Assembly (NCBI GenBank): GCA_024803745.1
Contig: JANJXV010000004.1
Coordinates: 44,942,358 to 45,006,357 of the forward strand
Source: Megascapheus bottae
Lineage: Eukaryota > Chordata > Mammalia > Rodentia > Geomyidae
Length of the DNA: 64,000 nucleotides
Reading direction: 5' to 3'
In this document: piece after piece, positions 33,340 to 45,600 of the stretch
How positions within the stretch are numbered: the stretch's first letter is position 1
Layout: each line of letters starts with the position of its first letter
Position numbers and translations under genes: made by a program
The notes under the pieces: generated by a model
Seen by the model: the letters and a program-made list of their open reading frames with translations, nothing else
Database searches by the model: none
What the model was told of the DNA's origin: nothing

Positions 33340-34850
33340 AAAAAAAAACTATTTTACCATAGCAAAGATATGGAACCAACCCAGATGTCCCTCAGTTGAT
33401 GAGTGGATCAACAAGATGTGGTATTTGTACACAATGGAATTCTATGCTGCTGTCAGAAAGAAAGACATCACCCCATTTGTAAGGAAATGGAAAGATTTAG
33501 AAAAAATTGTATTAAGTGAAGTAAGCCAGACTCAAAGGAACATAGGCTCAATGGTTTCCCTCATTTGTCACAATCAGTAGAAACCTTGGACTCTCCTAGC
33601 AGAGATTTACAATAGAACAAAACCTAGATACATAAGGCCATATAGGAAACTTTTTAGTTTAATACAGTCCTATTTATCAGACCTTTCTTTGATTTGCAGT
33701 GCTTCTGGATCATTAATCAGTAAGTTCTTTGCCATGCCAAGCAGTACTAATGTTTCTCCCATTCCTGCCTGTAATGGTTTCATGGTTTCCGGTCGTACAT
33801 TGAGGCCTTTGATGCACTTTGAATTGATGCTAGTGCAAGGTGACAGATAAAGGTCCAGTTTCAGTTTTCTCCATGTGGATATCCAATTTTTCTCAACACC
33901 ATTTTTGAAGGGGTTATATTTCTTCCACCCAACATGGAGATTCTGCTTCATTCCAGGTAGAATGAAGAAATCAAGAAAACAAATGATTACAGATGCTGGC
34001 AAAGATGCAGCCAAAAGGAACCCTACTATACTGTTGGTAGGAATAAAAACTTGTTTGACCACTCTGGAAAGTAGTATGGAGGGTCCTCAAGAAATTAAAC
34101 AGAGAATTGCCTTCTAATGTAGCAATTCTACTCCTGGAAATTATCCAAAAGATTACAAACCAGGATATAGTAAAGCTACCAACACAGCCCTATTCATTGC
34201 AGCACTATTTACTAGAGCCAAGGTATAGAATCAGCCTAAATGTCCCTCAATGGATGGATGCATCAAGAAAATGTGGTATATAGCACTTAAGACTCTCCTC
34301 GCAGATGAATACAATAGCGCAAAACCTAGATACATAAGGCCATAAAGGATGAGGCCAAATGAAGGGTCTCTAAGATATGCAAACAAGAGCTTTATCCTGT
34401 GTGATTGTTTTTCTATGTTATTTCAATTTTGTTGCCCTTTGGTTAATCTCATATTGTTACTGTATCTGACTTTGTTATTTGTTTATTTGAAATAGGAAAG
34501 GGAAGGGGGAAAACAAGATGATTAGGAGGGGTTGGGGAGAGGGAAATGGGGACAAAAACATGAGAAAGGGTATCAATGTGTCAGAAGTAATGCACCTACT
34601 ATCTGGCAAATATAACTGTAACCCCTTTATACATTACCATAAAAAAGAAAATGTGGCATATATACACAAAATAATTTTATTCACCCATTAAAATAATGAT
34701 ATTGTACCATTTGTAAAAAAAAATGAAAGATCTGGAGAAAATTATGTTAAATGAACTAAGTCATGCACAAAGAGACAAAGAATGCATGTTTGCTTGTGTG
34801 AAAGTTAGATTTATCTTACATCCTTATAAGTAAATGTGTTGGCTGGTTTG
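33340..34850. mobile_element. Mosaic of nested and inverted LINE-1 fragments
   Basis: 33340-33655 (+) is an L1 ORF2 end and 3' UTR. 33670-33961 (-) reads L1 ORF2 (WISTWRKLKLDLYLSPCTSI, KGLNVRPE). From 33962 (+) the ORF2 C-terminus continues, interrupted at about 34284-34647 by a younger L1 3' end. AAGAAAATGTGG occurs on both sides of that insert (about 34265 and 34648). No intact ORF is present. Confidence 0.8.
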
Positions 34851-35164
34851 CAATTGTAGAAAAATGTGTTTGCTGAAATCTGGTAAATTCAAAAGAGAAC
34901 TTCAATAATGTAATTCCCTAGAAAGGCAAAGTTCAACAAAATAAGCATCAGGAAGTGGGTATGCGAAAGGGGTTGGGTGAAGTCAAGGTGAGAAGAGTAT
35001 ATAAATGAAGAGGAGAAGAAAGGGAAGAATGTAGTCAAGAATTCAGTGTATCCCTACAATGTAAAGAAGAGTGAAGGAAGGGGTGGGTAGGGGCAGAATG
35101 GGTGACAGTGTTGAAACATTGATCAAGATGCATTGCCTTCATAGACTGCTTTGTTAAAGAAACA
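34851..35164. other. Purine-rich sequence, probable old L1 3' UTR
   Basis: GAAGAGGAGAAGAAAGGGAA and GAAGGAAGGGGTGGGTAGGG suggest continuation of the L1 3' UTR. The boundary is unclear. Confidence 0.4.
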
Positions 35165-35370
35165 GCCTGGGGCCATGAAATCCTTGCACTCCAGAGTGGA
35201 GGTCCATGGACCGTGTTTCAAAGCCAGCCAGGTCAGGAAAGTCCTTGAGACTCTCATTTCCATTTAACTACCAAGAAGCTGGAAACAGAGGTGTGGCATG
35301 CTAGCCTTGAATACCAAAGGTCAGGCACAGTGCCCAGCCCCCAAGTTCAGTCCTAGAACAGGCAAATAAA
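35165..35370 (+). mobile_element. Diverged B1-ID SINE
   Basis: CAAAGCCAGCCAGGTCAGGA, TCCATTTAACTACCAAGAAG and GCCCCCAAGTTCAGTCC are present. Confidence 0.65.
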
Positions 35371-35459
35371 ATAGAAGAATTCAAGTTATACCATATGTGT
35401 ACATGCCAAGAAGAAACTCCTTTATAAAAATAAATGATGTAAATTAAAAATAAAAATGA

Positions 35460-35698
35460 GCGAGCCAGATGGCTCACTCTTGTAATCTTAGCTACTCAGA
35501 AGGCTGAGATCTGAGGATTGTGGTTCAAAGCCAGCCCAGACACGAAAGTCCAAGAGATGTTTAACTCCAATTAACAACTAAAAAGACAAGTGAAACATTG
35601 GCCCAAGGTGGCAGAGTACCTCTCTGATTGTCTTGAACAAAAAAAGTTAAGGAATAGCATCCAGACTCTGAGTTCAAGCCCCAGTAATGGTACCAAAA
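35460..35698 (+). mobile_element. B1-ID dimeric SINE
   Basis: AGCCAGATGGCTCACTCTTG, AGAAGGCTGAGATCTGAGG and GAGTTCAAGCCCCAGTAATG are present; the tail contains (CAAA)n. Confidence 0.82.
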
Positions 35699-35734
35699 GC
35701 AAACAAACAAACGAACAGGGAAGGGAAACAGAAT

Positions 35735-36070
35735 TTGATCTTTTCGGTCATTTTGGTGGTTCAGAATAAACTCTGTACTCTGGCCCATCCAGCCCTCTGT
35801 GAATGTCCTATGTTCCCATGGCCCCTCTCCACTCTAGTGCAGACATTGACCTTGCTATTCCATGAACACCCTTGTCTGGGTCTTTGCTCCAGCAAGCCCT
35901 GTCATCTTGGCAATTCCTTGGGTAACTCCTTTACCTCCTTCAAGTTGGATCAAAATGCACCACTGTTTTAAACCTTGAACCAGTCTAACACACTTAAGTA
36001 ACCTTGCAAATTTCCCTCCCTATTCTTTCTTTCTCTTTTCCCACAGCTCTACAAGCCTCTTACTTGCTGG
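35735..36070 (+). mobile_element. L2-like LINE remnant
   Basis: CCTTGCTATTCCATGAACAC, GTCTTTGCTCCAGCAAGCCC and AACTCCTTTACCTCCTTCAA resemble the L2 3' region. It is decayed. Confidence 0.45.
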
Positions 36071-36465
36071 GTAATTAGCTGTTTTTATTACATTCACTGT
36101 CAAATTCCCTCCATTTGAATTTAATTGTTACACAAGTAGGTTTTGCTGTTCCGTTCACTGAAATATCCCAAGTGTCTAAGAGCAGAACCTAGTGCATGAT
36201 GATGCCTAATAAATATCTATCGTGTGGAGTTCCATCCCTTCCCTGCTGCACTGTGTGGGAACTGTGCCACAGACCTGTGGTTTTCACACTGAAATATCCC
36301 TTTCTGGGCAGTAATTATTCTGAGACTTTCAAATGCAAGTTTCAAGAGGAAAAGAAAAGAAAATTGGACACATTTTCTTTTTTGCTGAAAGAATGTAAAG
36401 AAAATGAAAACACAATCTAGAGACTGGGAAAAATATTTTCAAATCACAAGTCCAACAAAGAATTT

Positions 36466-36570
36466 GTTCATATATATATTTGTATATGTATATGTGAGCA
36501 TATGTGTGCATATATACATATCTGTGCATTCAGCAAAGGTAGGTATATATACAGGTGTATATATATACAC
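36466..36570. repeat. TATATG/TATACA simple repeat
   Basis: Imperfect alternating purine-pyrimidine stretch (TATATATATTTGTATATGTA to TATATATATACACATGTA). Confidence 0.7.
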
Positions 36571-36589
36571 ATGTATATAAAAGATTGCA

Positions 36590-37215
36590 AAACTCAAGTC
36601 AAATTAAGAAACAAGTGATTCAATGGAAGCACACAAAAACACGAATAGATATTTTTTGACAAGGGAACATAGATACATGTAAGGATATAAGAAGATATCC
36701 AATATCACTACTTATTAGAGAAATTCAGTTAAACCATCATGATACCAATTATATCAGAATGACGGAGCAAATAATGACAACATGAGTGCTGGTGAGGATG
36801 GGGAGAAATAAGTCTCATACATGCTGGCGGAGATATAAAATGGCATGATTACAAAAACAGTAGTTTGTCCATTTCTAACCAATAAATAGACTTCTCATAT
36901 ACCCCAGCAGTTGCATTCTTGGTATCTGTCCCAGAGAAATCAAAACCAATGTTCACGCAGAAGCATGTGTGCCAGTCCTCACGAAGGCTTTAGAAATAAT
37001 AAATTCAAACTGGCAACTACCTAAATGCCTTCCAGTAGTAAATGGTCAAACAAATTGTGGAACATACATACCTTTGAAGATTCCTTAGCAACGAAAGAGG
37101 AACAAATTATCAATACCAAGAACTAACCTGGATAGATCTTTAGGGCATTTGTTGAGTAAAAATAATTTCAAAAGCTCTGTATTATACAATTTCACTTATA
37201 TATAATTTATTATTA
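36590..37215 (+). mobile_element. Old LINE-1 3' fragment
   Basis: GATGGGGAGAAATAAGTCTC, ACCCCAGCAGTTGCATTCTT and AACTACCTAAATGCCTTCCA follow the order of the L1 ORF2 end. It is strongly diverged. Confidence 0.7.
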
Positions 37216-37255
37216 AAAAAACAAAAAATATGGAAACAAAGAAAAAGAGTACTGG

Positions 37256-37440
37256 GGCCAGGAGTTTGGCCTAGTGGTAGAGTGCTTGCCTACCATGCAC
37301 GAATACCCGGGTTCGATTCCTTGGTACCACATATATAGAAAAAAGCCGGAAGTGGTGCTGAAGCTCAGGTGGTAGAACTCTAGCCTTGAGAAAGTCCAAG
37401 GACAGTGCTCAGGCCCTGAGCTCAAGGCCCAGGACTGGCA
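37256..37440 (+). mobile_element. ID-ID dimeric SINE with target-site duplication
   Basis: A full copy with GGTTCGATTCC box B. AAAGAAAAAGAGTACTGG occurs before (about 37239-37256) and after (about 37448-37465) the element. Confidence 0.92.
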
Positions 37441-37465
37441 AAGAAGAAAAGAAAAAGAGTACTGG

Positions 37466-38990
37466 TTGCCAGGGTTAGAGATAGACAGAAGAAAAAGTGT
37501 AGCTCTAAGGGGTAGTAAGAGGAAACTCTGCAATGAAAGGACAATTTTGTACATGCCATGCTTATCTGATAAAATATGTGTGCATGCATACACACACATT
37601 GGAGTACACACATAACTGGAAAAAATAGCCTCTGTGAACTGTGTCAATGTCAGTTCCTAGTATTTATAAACACTATAGTGACATAAGATGCTACCAGGAT
37701 AAGGGGTGCCCCATATTTCTCTGTACATTCCTTTGCAACCTCCTGTGAATCCACAATTATTCAAAATGAAAAGCTAAGAGAAAAGGCTCCAAGAAGCAAT
37801 CCAGAATAGCTCTCAGGAGCCTCTGCTTTCAGTTCACAGATGCTTCTGCATCCTTGCTTGCACACAGGATGTTTCTCCTTTGCTTAGTCAATTGTCAGAA
37901 CCACTACTAGCTTTCACTGTTTGATTTTCAAAGAAAATCCTGATGCCTCTGTTTGGGTGGTCATTAACCCACTATGGCTCTAAGAATGTGACCCCATTCC
38001 CCTTCTGTTTAGAAATGTCATCTGCCTCCTTCCTCACAGAAGTCTGGACTATAAAGTCATAGAACCTCAAGCTCACTTCTGTTATGAAATCAATACAGTA
38101 GGGTGGATAAGCCTGGTGACTGGATAGGATGCTTTGAAGTCACTATTCCACTGGTCAGGCTTTATCTCCTTCTAAAAGCAATGTGTATGTCCTGTACAAA
38201 TGTTCTTCTGGTGGCTGATCACTGGAGAACTGACATTTTTGCATGTGATGCTCCACTACACTTATTCCTCTCCTCAAATTTCCTGGTAGTCAAAGCATGG
38301 GTGATTTCTTAAAAGTTACTTTCAAATGAACAAATAAATTGCTTCATAGTGTTTTCAAAATAAACCTGTGAAGAATTTCTAGAGTTTTCCTTTTTAGAAT
38401 GGACAAGGAATTATCAAACTATTTGTACTTTCTGATGTCAGATGTGCTGAAAAAATCTGTAAAATACTCTCCACCATGCTTCTTACTTCTCCATGTCCAT
38501 TCTCCCACCATCTCTGAAATACATCCTCAAAAAGCACACTTGCTGTCATTTCTATTCTTTCAATACCCTAGAATGAAAGGTATTTGCTGGTCATTCACTC
38601 AACATTGAAACTCCTGAATGGTTATGTAGAGTGCATCCTGACAAGCCTCCTTTAATATGTGTCCCACAGCAATCAACAATGAAGACAGCCCCAGCAGGAC
38701 TTGATCTTTGTGTAAACTCCCTCTGGATGGGACCTAGGTGTAAACCAGAGTGGAATTTCAGTCCTTGTCTGCACACATGAGCCACCCTTTGCAATGGGAC
38801 TCAAACTCTAGAATTTGTCTCAGAAACACAGTGTTCATTCTTGCCTTTGTAATCAATCATTGACTTGTATTTCCAAGAATGATCCCTTGACTTACTTTTG
38901 ACATAACTTCTTTTTCTTAGGAAAAAAAAGAACTGTAAAATAGTTAAACACAAGGTTTCACAAACCTCTTCTGGTACAAGTTTTTTTATT
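37466..38990. other. SINE-free intergenic stretch
   Basis: The first 280 bp look like old L1 tail. The remaining 1.2 kb is unrecognised and has no exon signature. Confidence 0.45.
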
Positions 38991-39009
38991 ATTATTGTTT
39001 GTTTGTTGT

Positions 39010-39200
39010 TTGTACCAGTCCTGGGCTTGAGCTTAGGGCCTAAGCACTGTCCTTGGACTTTCTCAATGCTAGAGCTCTACCACTTGAGCCTCAGCACCAC
39101 TTCCAGATTTTTTTTTCTATGTGTGTGGTACAGAGAAATCGAACCCAGGTCTTTGAGCATGCTAGGCAAGCACTCTACCACTAGGCCAATCTCCCAGCCA
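39010..39200 (-). mobile_element. ID-ID dimeric SINE, antisense
   Basis: TACCAGTCCTGGGCTTGAGC to CACTCTACCACTAGGCCAAT. ACAAGTTTTTTT and ACAAGTTTCTTT flank it (about 38976 and 39200). Confidence 0.9.
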
Positions 39201-39209
39201 CAAGTTTCT

Positions 39210-39560
39210 TTTTTTAAACTTACTTTTTATTGGCATGTTTTGGTTGTACCAAGGGGTTAATGATGCAGTCACATGTGCATACAATGTTGTCCAACCTAAC
39301 TTTTGACCTCTATTATTCTTCCTCTTTCCCCCTCCCCCTTTTTTTGGTACAGGTATTGGGGTTTCAAGTCAGTGTCAGACCGCTCTCCTTGGGCTTTTCT
39401 GCTCAAGACTAGTGATCTACCAGTGGAGCCACAGCTCCACTTCAGGCCTTTTGCTGGGTAATTGGAGGTAAGGGGCCCATGGACTTTCTTGAACCTTGAT
39501 TCTTAGACCTTAGCTTCCTGAATTGCTAGAATTACAAGTGTAAGCCACCTGCATCAGGTC
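39210..39560 (-). mobile_element. L1-like 3' UTR piece and antisense B1-ID SINE
   Basis: 39215-39340 (TTTTTATTGGCATG to a C/T-rich run) resembles a reversed L1 terminus, weakly. 39345-39560 is a reversed dimer (TCTGCTCAAGACTAGTGATC, CCTGAATTGCTAGAATTACA). Confidence 0.6.
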
Positions 39561-41424
39561 CCCTCTGACTTCTTAAATCAATTTCAACAAGGTTCATTGC
39601 TCTGCCTTCACACTAAAGCAGAGCTGAATTTCCGTCCTTACCTTCACAATTGGACTAGGACATGTACCCTCTCTATTTCCACTGGTATCCACCCCAACAG
39701 AACCTACCATACATTCCTGTCTTTATCATGATGACAAAGGAGTCAATATTCACTGGACAACTAACCAACCACTGGACCTGGGACAAAACCAGACAGTGTT
39801 GGTTTTCTTTCATTAGAAAGGGGAACATAGGCTATTTCTGTTCATGTTTAGTTTTCCTCATCCACTGCAGTGGTCTGGGACAAGAAGCCCAGAACTCTTG
39901 GCTTGCTGTCAGGGGCTTAATCCATGCATGGACTGCAGTTGAATGAGAACATTTGACTGTCTGTCAAATGGAACGCACCTCCCAGATTTTCTCCACTCTG
40001 TGGTACCCAGCTCTGGACATTTCCCATTCAGTGTTCATCCCGTCAGCTTGTCTGAAAATTGGAGCCAGAAATACCTGACAAATCACCAGTGGCCTCATGG
40101 TTACAGGTGGTGACATATCTCCACCGCTGCCTCTGCTTATTCATGAAACTGGAGGTTAAGACTCTGTGTCTGAGATGTAAACTAGGGAGAATCCCACATA
40201 AAGCACCAGCGTTGGACAGAATATCAGACAGACAATTTTCAACTAAAAAGCCAGTTATTAGAAGTCATGTGGAGTCAGGAGTTGCCATGGAATCCATTTG
40301 TTTCTAAACCAGCTCCTCCTGCTGGAATGGTTTCTCATTATCATGTCTTTCTGAGGAGCAGGGTAGGGAAGGGGAAGAAAGAGAGTGTGCTGTCTAATCT
40401 ACTGTTTTACTGCTGAGATACTCAGAACCCTCAAAAGAAATATGGAATTAAAATCTTAAGAAAAGTTCAGATTAAAATAGAATGCCTGTTGTCTGGTTTG
40501 GAGTCAAATGCTCCCACTTCTTCAAGCTTTCTTTTTTTCCCCCATGGCTTTTGCTTATTCTGGGAAAATATATGATGTCTTAAAGTATGACATTTATCAT
40601 CACAAACAAGTTATTGGATCTCCAGGAGTAAAAATGAATATCAAAACAGATCTAACCCATCATAGGTTGTGCATTTGTAGTTCACTTGTTTTCCTGTTTT
40701 CTCCACTGTATCATTTTTACTTAGATTCTTAACCAAGCCATTATGGCTTTTCCTGCAGTGAAATAGCTGCGAGGATGAATCTATCCCCTTGTTTCCTCTA
40801 CATTTTTTGTTCAAATCATGAGAAGTGATCAACCGGCATATGTGAATCCTTGAGTTGTTTTGGTGGTGATGTCCCCATATGTTTGCAGGCAAAAATATAG
40901 AATTAGATTGGTTGGGTTGACAGAATTTCAAAACACAGAATCCTACAATTAACCACTGTCTTAACATACCTACAATATAATTGATTCTAATTAGTCAGGA
41001 GAGCTGCTGGATGAACGTCATTGAGATTACATTTCCATAATGTATTTTCTTTTGTGTGTTTTGCATAGGGATTGTTAAATGTTTTACATGAGGGGGAAAT
41101 AGTCTCGGTAGGTAACTCCAGAACATTAAGTCTGTGTTCCTGATTATTTCCACTGATCAGGAACTAGTAAGCTCACTTGAGGGTTCCTCCATCTGAGAAG
41201 CAAGACATCCCCACTATGAAATGTCCACAATAGAGAAATTCGTTTGAGCCTGAATCTTCCTGACAAATGAAAGATGAATTAAAACTAGGGGCTGCGCATG
41301 TGCACCTACCAGATTAGACAAAAACAATTACTGTCTGCTTCATTGCAAGCCCATGGAAAAACAATCACCCTGGCTGGTACCAGTGTAAATGATCACAACT
41401 TGCACAGAAAACAACCTAGCAAAG
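39561..41424. other. SINE-poor intergenic stretch
   Basis: About 1.9 kb with no clear repeat. AT-rich motif-bearing DNA lies at 40975-41120 (AATTGATTCTAATTAGTCAG). No coding evidence is seen. Confidence 0.45.
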
Positions 41425-41650
41425 CAGGGTGCAGTGACTCACACCTGTAATCCTAGCTACTCAGGAGGTTGAGATCTGACGATCATGGTTCAAAATGAGC
41501 CTGGGCACAAAAGGACCTGAGACTTATCTCCTCTAGAAAACAGGAAGTGGGGCTTGGCTCTAGGGTATGGTGGTAACCTTGAGCTGAAGAGCTCAGGGAT
41601 AATGCCCAGGCCAAGTTCAAGCCCCATGACCCACAAAAAAATAAGAAAAG
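41425..41650 (+). mobile_element. B1-ID dimeric SINE
   Basis: GGTGCAGTGACTCACACCTG, CAGGAGGTTGAGATCTGACG and CCATGACCCACAAAAAAATA. Confidence 0.88.
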
Positions 41651-41769
41651 AAAACAACCTAGCAAAGTCTCTCAGAAGTATTAATCCATGTATTCTCTGC
41701 TCCACCAACTTTTGTCATTGTTGTTTTTGTTTTGTTTTTATTTTATTAAAGAATTTATTAACATTGATT

Positions 41770-41959
41770 TTTTTGCCAGTCCTGGGCTTGAGCTCAAGGC
41801 CTGAGCACTGTCCTTGGACTTTCTCAAGGCTAGAGCTCTACCGCTTGAGCCTCAGCACCACTTCCAGCTTTTTTCTATGTATGTGGTACCATGGAATCGA
41901 ACCTGGGTCGTCGTGCATGCTAGGCAAGCACTCTACCACTAGGCCAAACTCCCAGCCCC
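41770..41959 (-). mobile_element. ID-ID dimeric SINE, antisense, with target-site duplication
   Basis: ATTAACATTGATTTTT is repeated exactly on both sides (about 41757-41772 and 41959-41974). Confidence 0.92.
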
Positions 41960-41974
41960 ATTAACATTGATTTT

Positions 41975-43300
41975 TACATCATGTTTCAAATGACGTGTTT
42001 AACAAACAAATATTCAAGAAGGGAATCTCTATATACAATCACTGACACTTAGATTTTAGAACAGAATTAAAATTAGGCTGAGGCATGTCATATATACATA
42101 TTAATCTATGTAATAAAACATGTCTATAGAGTCATAAATTTTTATGTCTATGTAGTTGTGTTTATATTTCCAATACCATGTCCATAGCATTGAGTAGGCA
42201 AATATTGAGTCCTTGCTCTTGTGCTGTTTGGATCTAATAGCCACGTATTAAGGATACCATGCACTCCACCAATGTTTTAAACTCCACTTTTTAAAAATTT
42301 CTCTGAGGAGGCCATGTACACAGGTAACAATTGCATGCACTTTACTTATTGAAGCATTGTTAGTGATGACTATAAGAAGAAATGCATCCATGAATGTAAG
42401 CATAACCCCTCTCTACACATCACCTTGACAATAAAATCTTTAAAAGTGTAGTCATCACTGAGTGATGACTACATTCACCTTGCATAGCCTTAAAATAAAT
42501 TTTAGAAAGGAAAGGTTGAAGAGGGTCTCCAAATTATGACGAGGAAAGTAAAGAAGGTTCAGAACAGTGTACAAAATATCCATCTTAATGTTTGTTTGAA
42601 TATGCATTAAGAAACTCCAGAAAGATATTAAGAAGCTAAGTAGTTGTATAACAGCAGACAAAGAGCCCAAAGATGCCTGGCTTGCATACTGTTTTAAAAT
42701 TAGATTTTGTTTAGTAATCTGGATTTCTAGGTAAAGAAAATGAGTGAAGCAGGCCAGGTGTTAAGATAAAAAAAAATGATGTGGATAAGCTAATGTGTCT
42801 GGATTTTCTGCCTAGCTTTTGGGTGGAAAGAATCTGTAGTGAGAATACTGAGGGACTGATGGATCCCCTACCACAAGCAGAGCTGTTACTTGGATAGATA
42901 TCCTTGTCCCAAACCATTTTCCTATTCTTCCTAAGGAGACTTAGGAATCACATCTGGGCAGAGGCTTACCCAGCATCCTCTTCCTTTCAGGTGTGCCCCA
43001 AAGCAGTGCTCACTTATCCATTCTACGAAACATGCACAGTGCCTGGAGCCCATATGGTTTTATAAGTCATGAACATATTTGCATTTCAATTTATTTGATA
43101 GTCAGAAGTAAAAAAACAAACAGTGGAACAGTAAACAGATGATGACTAATTTAGTCCAAGTGACAGCCATCATTTGCAAACTAAAATTTCTAATATCATT
43201 GTATAAAGGAAGAAGCTTATAAAAGAAATAACAAAAGTGCTAAAGGGCCATTGAAGTTATAATGCCATATAATGTAACACGGTGACACATAGAGGAGGGA
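41975..43300. other. Intergenic AT-rich sequence
   Basis: A probable L1 3' trace lies at 42340-42445 (ATAACCCCTCTCTACACATC, ACCTTGACAATAAAATC). The rest is unrecognised. Confidence 0.4.
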
Positions 43301-43308
43301 GGACTTAC

Positions 43309-43431
43309 CTGTAACAGAGGATATCTCCACCTCCCAGGCGAGCTCCATCCAGATGGAGCCTTTTCCTCTGGAGGCAGTTTCCTTGCGTCAATACCACCTT
43401 GGTGCTTTTCTCCTGCAGCTTTCTGTAAGCC
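43309..43431 (-). other. Exon-like segment with splice sites on the minus strand
   Basis: Read on the minus strand, a 123-bp segment is preceded by the acceptor-like TTCGGTTTCCTAG and followed by the consensus donor CAG|GTAAGT. It is open for 41 codons in one frame. I do not recognise the product; it could be an exon of a non-coding RNA divergent from SIM1, or chance. Confidence 0.3.
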
Positions 43432-43439
43432 CTAGGAAA

Positions 43440-45410
43440 CCGAATTTGAGCCAACAGAAACATCAGTGCTAACCTGCTGTCTTTCAATGGGTCCTACCTG
43501 GTCCTCTGCCCCCCGCCCCCAGTCTATGAATATTCTTTCTGGCAACCTAATTTGGAACTCTGGATCATGAAACATTCTAAGGCACCCTGAGCAAATATTT
43601 CAGTTTTCTGAGGCCACACTCCCCACAGAAGAGTCTAGCTGGGCTCTAGCTTCTGCCCTTTATTTTGAGTCCATCTTTGTTTCCCTAAGGAAGCAAGAAT
43701 GAGTCATGTCTAAATACCCACACTATCATGGAGCCATGCCCTCGCAGCTGGATCTCACCTGAATAGCCATGCCCTGGTAGATCACACCATATCCTACGTC
43801 AGACTACCACTGCGAGGCCAGCACTTCAAATCTTTTCCATCTTTACTGTCTTCACTTCAAAGAATCTGGGGAAAAGCAGCAGAACCTTGGAAGTGCCTTT
43901 ACAGGGACCCACTCTAGGTCTACTAAATCCTAAACTATGGAAATGTGGCCCTGTGATTTGTGTTTTAACCAACTTGCCAGGGGATTCCCATACACTATCA
44001 ATTTCCCATGCTAAGGGCCCAGATTTTCAAGAGCAGATAAGCCATGCCAGGGATCCGGGGGAGGGGAGACACAGAATATGCTCTCCAGGCCCTAGGTACT
44101 TTGTCTCTGGCCCACATGAAAACAGAAATGGTTCTCTAGGATCCTGGGGAGACAAGGCAGGGGCCAATGTGGGCCTGCACTACCGGGGGCCCAAGCTCTG
44201 GAGACTGAACACTCTCAGTAGGGCAAGGTTTCAAACTGGATAAACTGCAGAAATCAAAGCTGTCCAGGCCTGGCACATTGGGTCACCAGAGATGGTGCCC
44301 ACTATTAACTGACATCATCGCTACTCTGCCCCTCAACCCTGCATATGTGTTCTAGACAGCCTGAAGTTGAGTCTCTCCGGAGGTCAGACTCCTCAGACTT
44401 CTCTATCTCCAGTCCAGAAGGAACTCCCGATTCCTATATCAGGTCAGGGCCCATATTCAAAAGCTTCTCTCTGCCCTGCCTCCACTCCATGTTACCTTGT
44501 CAATCCTCTGGGCAGGTCTAGAAGTGGATCAACAGTTCTCAAACCTTACCACCAATTCTTCACCCACTTTCTTTAAGAGTGCAGGCTAGGCACTGCAGAC
44601 ATAGATGGGGATGTATTAGGACCAGGAGCAAAAGTTGAGGTGTAAAGAAAAGGAAACCTAAAAACCTAGTCCATAGACTCTGAAAGCTAGAGGGGTGAGA
44701 GATTACAAACCTCTCCCTTGGAGATACCGAGGCTGTACAGGCCCCTAACATTTCTCAATACTACCAGTCCCAGACCTGATTCAGTTCCCTTCTTCCCATC
44801 CCTACTCCCCTCACCCCAATCCCAACTTAGCCCTGGTGTTACTTGTATTGCCAAGAGTTTAGTTTTCCCTGAAATTCAGGAAGGGATCTATGCATCAGTC
44901 TTTCAACCTGAAATGATATTGTGTACCCTCCAAATGTCTCAGTACTGTTGTCCCTTTCCTTATCAATTATGTCTACCCACTGCTCCCAGCTCCATTCCTG
45001 TAAAGAGGAAAATGTGGAAAGTGCTGTACAGTGGAAGGCATCCATCCATTTGGTTTTCTGAGCATGCAGATCTGTTTTCCTGAAGCAACCACTGTAATAA
45101 ATATTTCATTTTAAAGCCTAAAATTGGTGTCTGCCCATAGAATGCTTGTGCAATGTTTCATCCCAGACACCACATCACAGTTATATTGGAGACTATAGTT
45201 TCAACATCTGGACAGAAAAAAATGATGCAGAACATTTAGAGAAACTTTCAAAATCCTTATTTGTATCCCTTACACTAATTCTTTATGGAACTAATTTATT
45301 TTAATATATTTCATGATGCAATTCATGCAGATACTTGAGAAACCGCTTATGGAAAAAAAAGATGGGGGATTTTTTTTTTTGTAGAAGTTACACCTTTTAA
45401 AATAATCTGA
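43440..45410. other. SINE-free intergenic stretch, unrecognised
   Basis: About 2 kb with moderate GC and several open frames of about 120 codons (43887-44243, 44718-45083) lacking recognisable domains. The AATAAATATTTCATTTTAAA near 45095 could be a polyadenylation region of an old retroelement. Not identified. Confidence 0.35.
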
Positions 45411-45414
45411 TTTG

Positions 45415-45600
45415 GGGCTGAGAGTTTGGCCTAGTGGTAGAGTGCTTGCCTAGCATCACAAAGATCAGAGTTCAATTCCTTGGTACCACATACATAGAAA
45501 AAGCTGGAAGAGGAGCTGCGGCTCAAGTGGTAGAGCTCTAGCCTTGAGAAAAGCTGAAAGACAGTGCTCACAAGCCCCACAACTGGTTAAAATAAAATAA
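45415..45600 (+). mobile_element. ID-ID dimeric SINE, diverged
   Basis: GGGGCTGAGAGTTTGGCCTA head, GTTCAATTCCTTGGTACC box B, second half ending CAAGCCCCACAACTGGTT and (AAAAT)n tail. Confidence 0.88.

Noticed and set aside
33670..34062. 130-codon minus-strand frame
   Set aside because: Its middle reads as L1 ORF2 in reverse and its ends cross L1 junctions, so it is part of the L1 mosaic.
37213..37647. 144-codon minus-strand frame
   Set aside because: Most of it is an antisense ID-ID SINE, whose reverse frame reads GPEHCPWTFSRLEFYHLS-like text seen in every copy.
43887..45083. Two open frames of about 120 codons in an unrecognised stretch
   Set aside because: No domain recognised, no splice sites or polyadenylation context consistent with a gene, and in this interval length alone is not significant. 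Left as unrecognised sequence.
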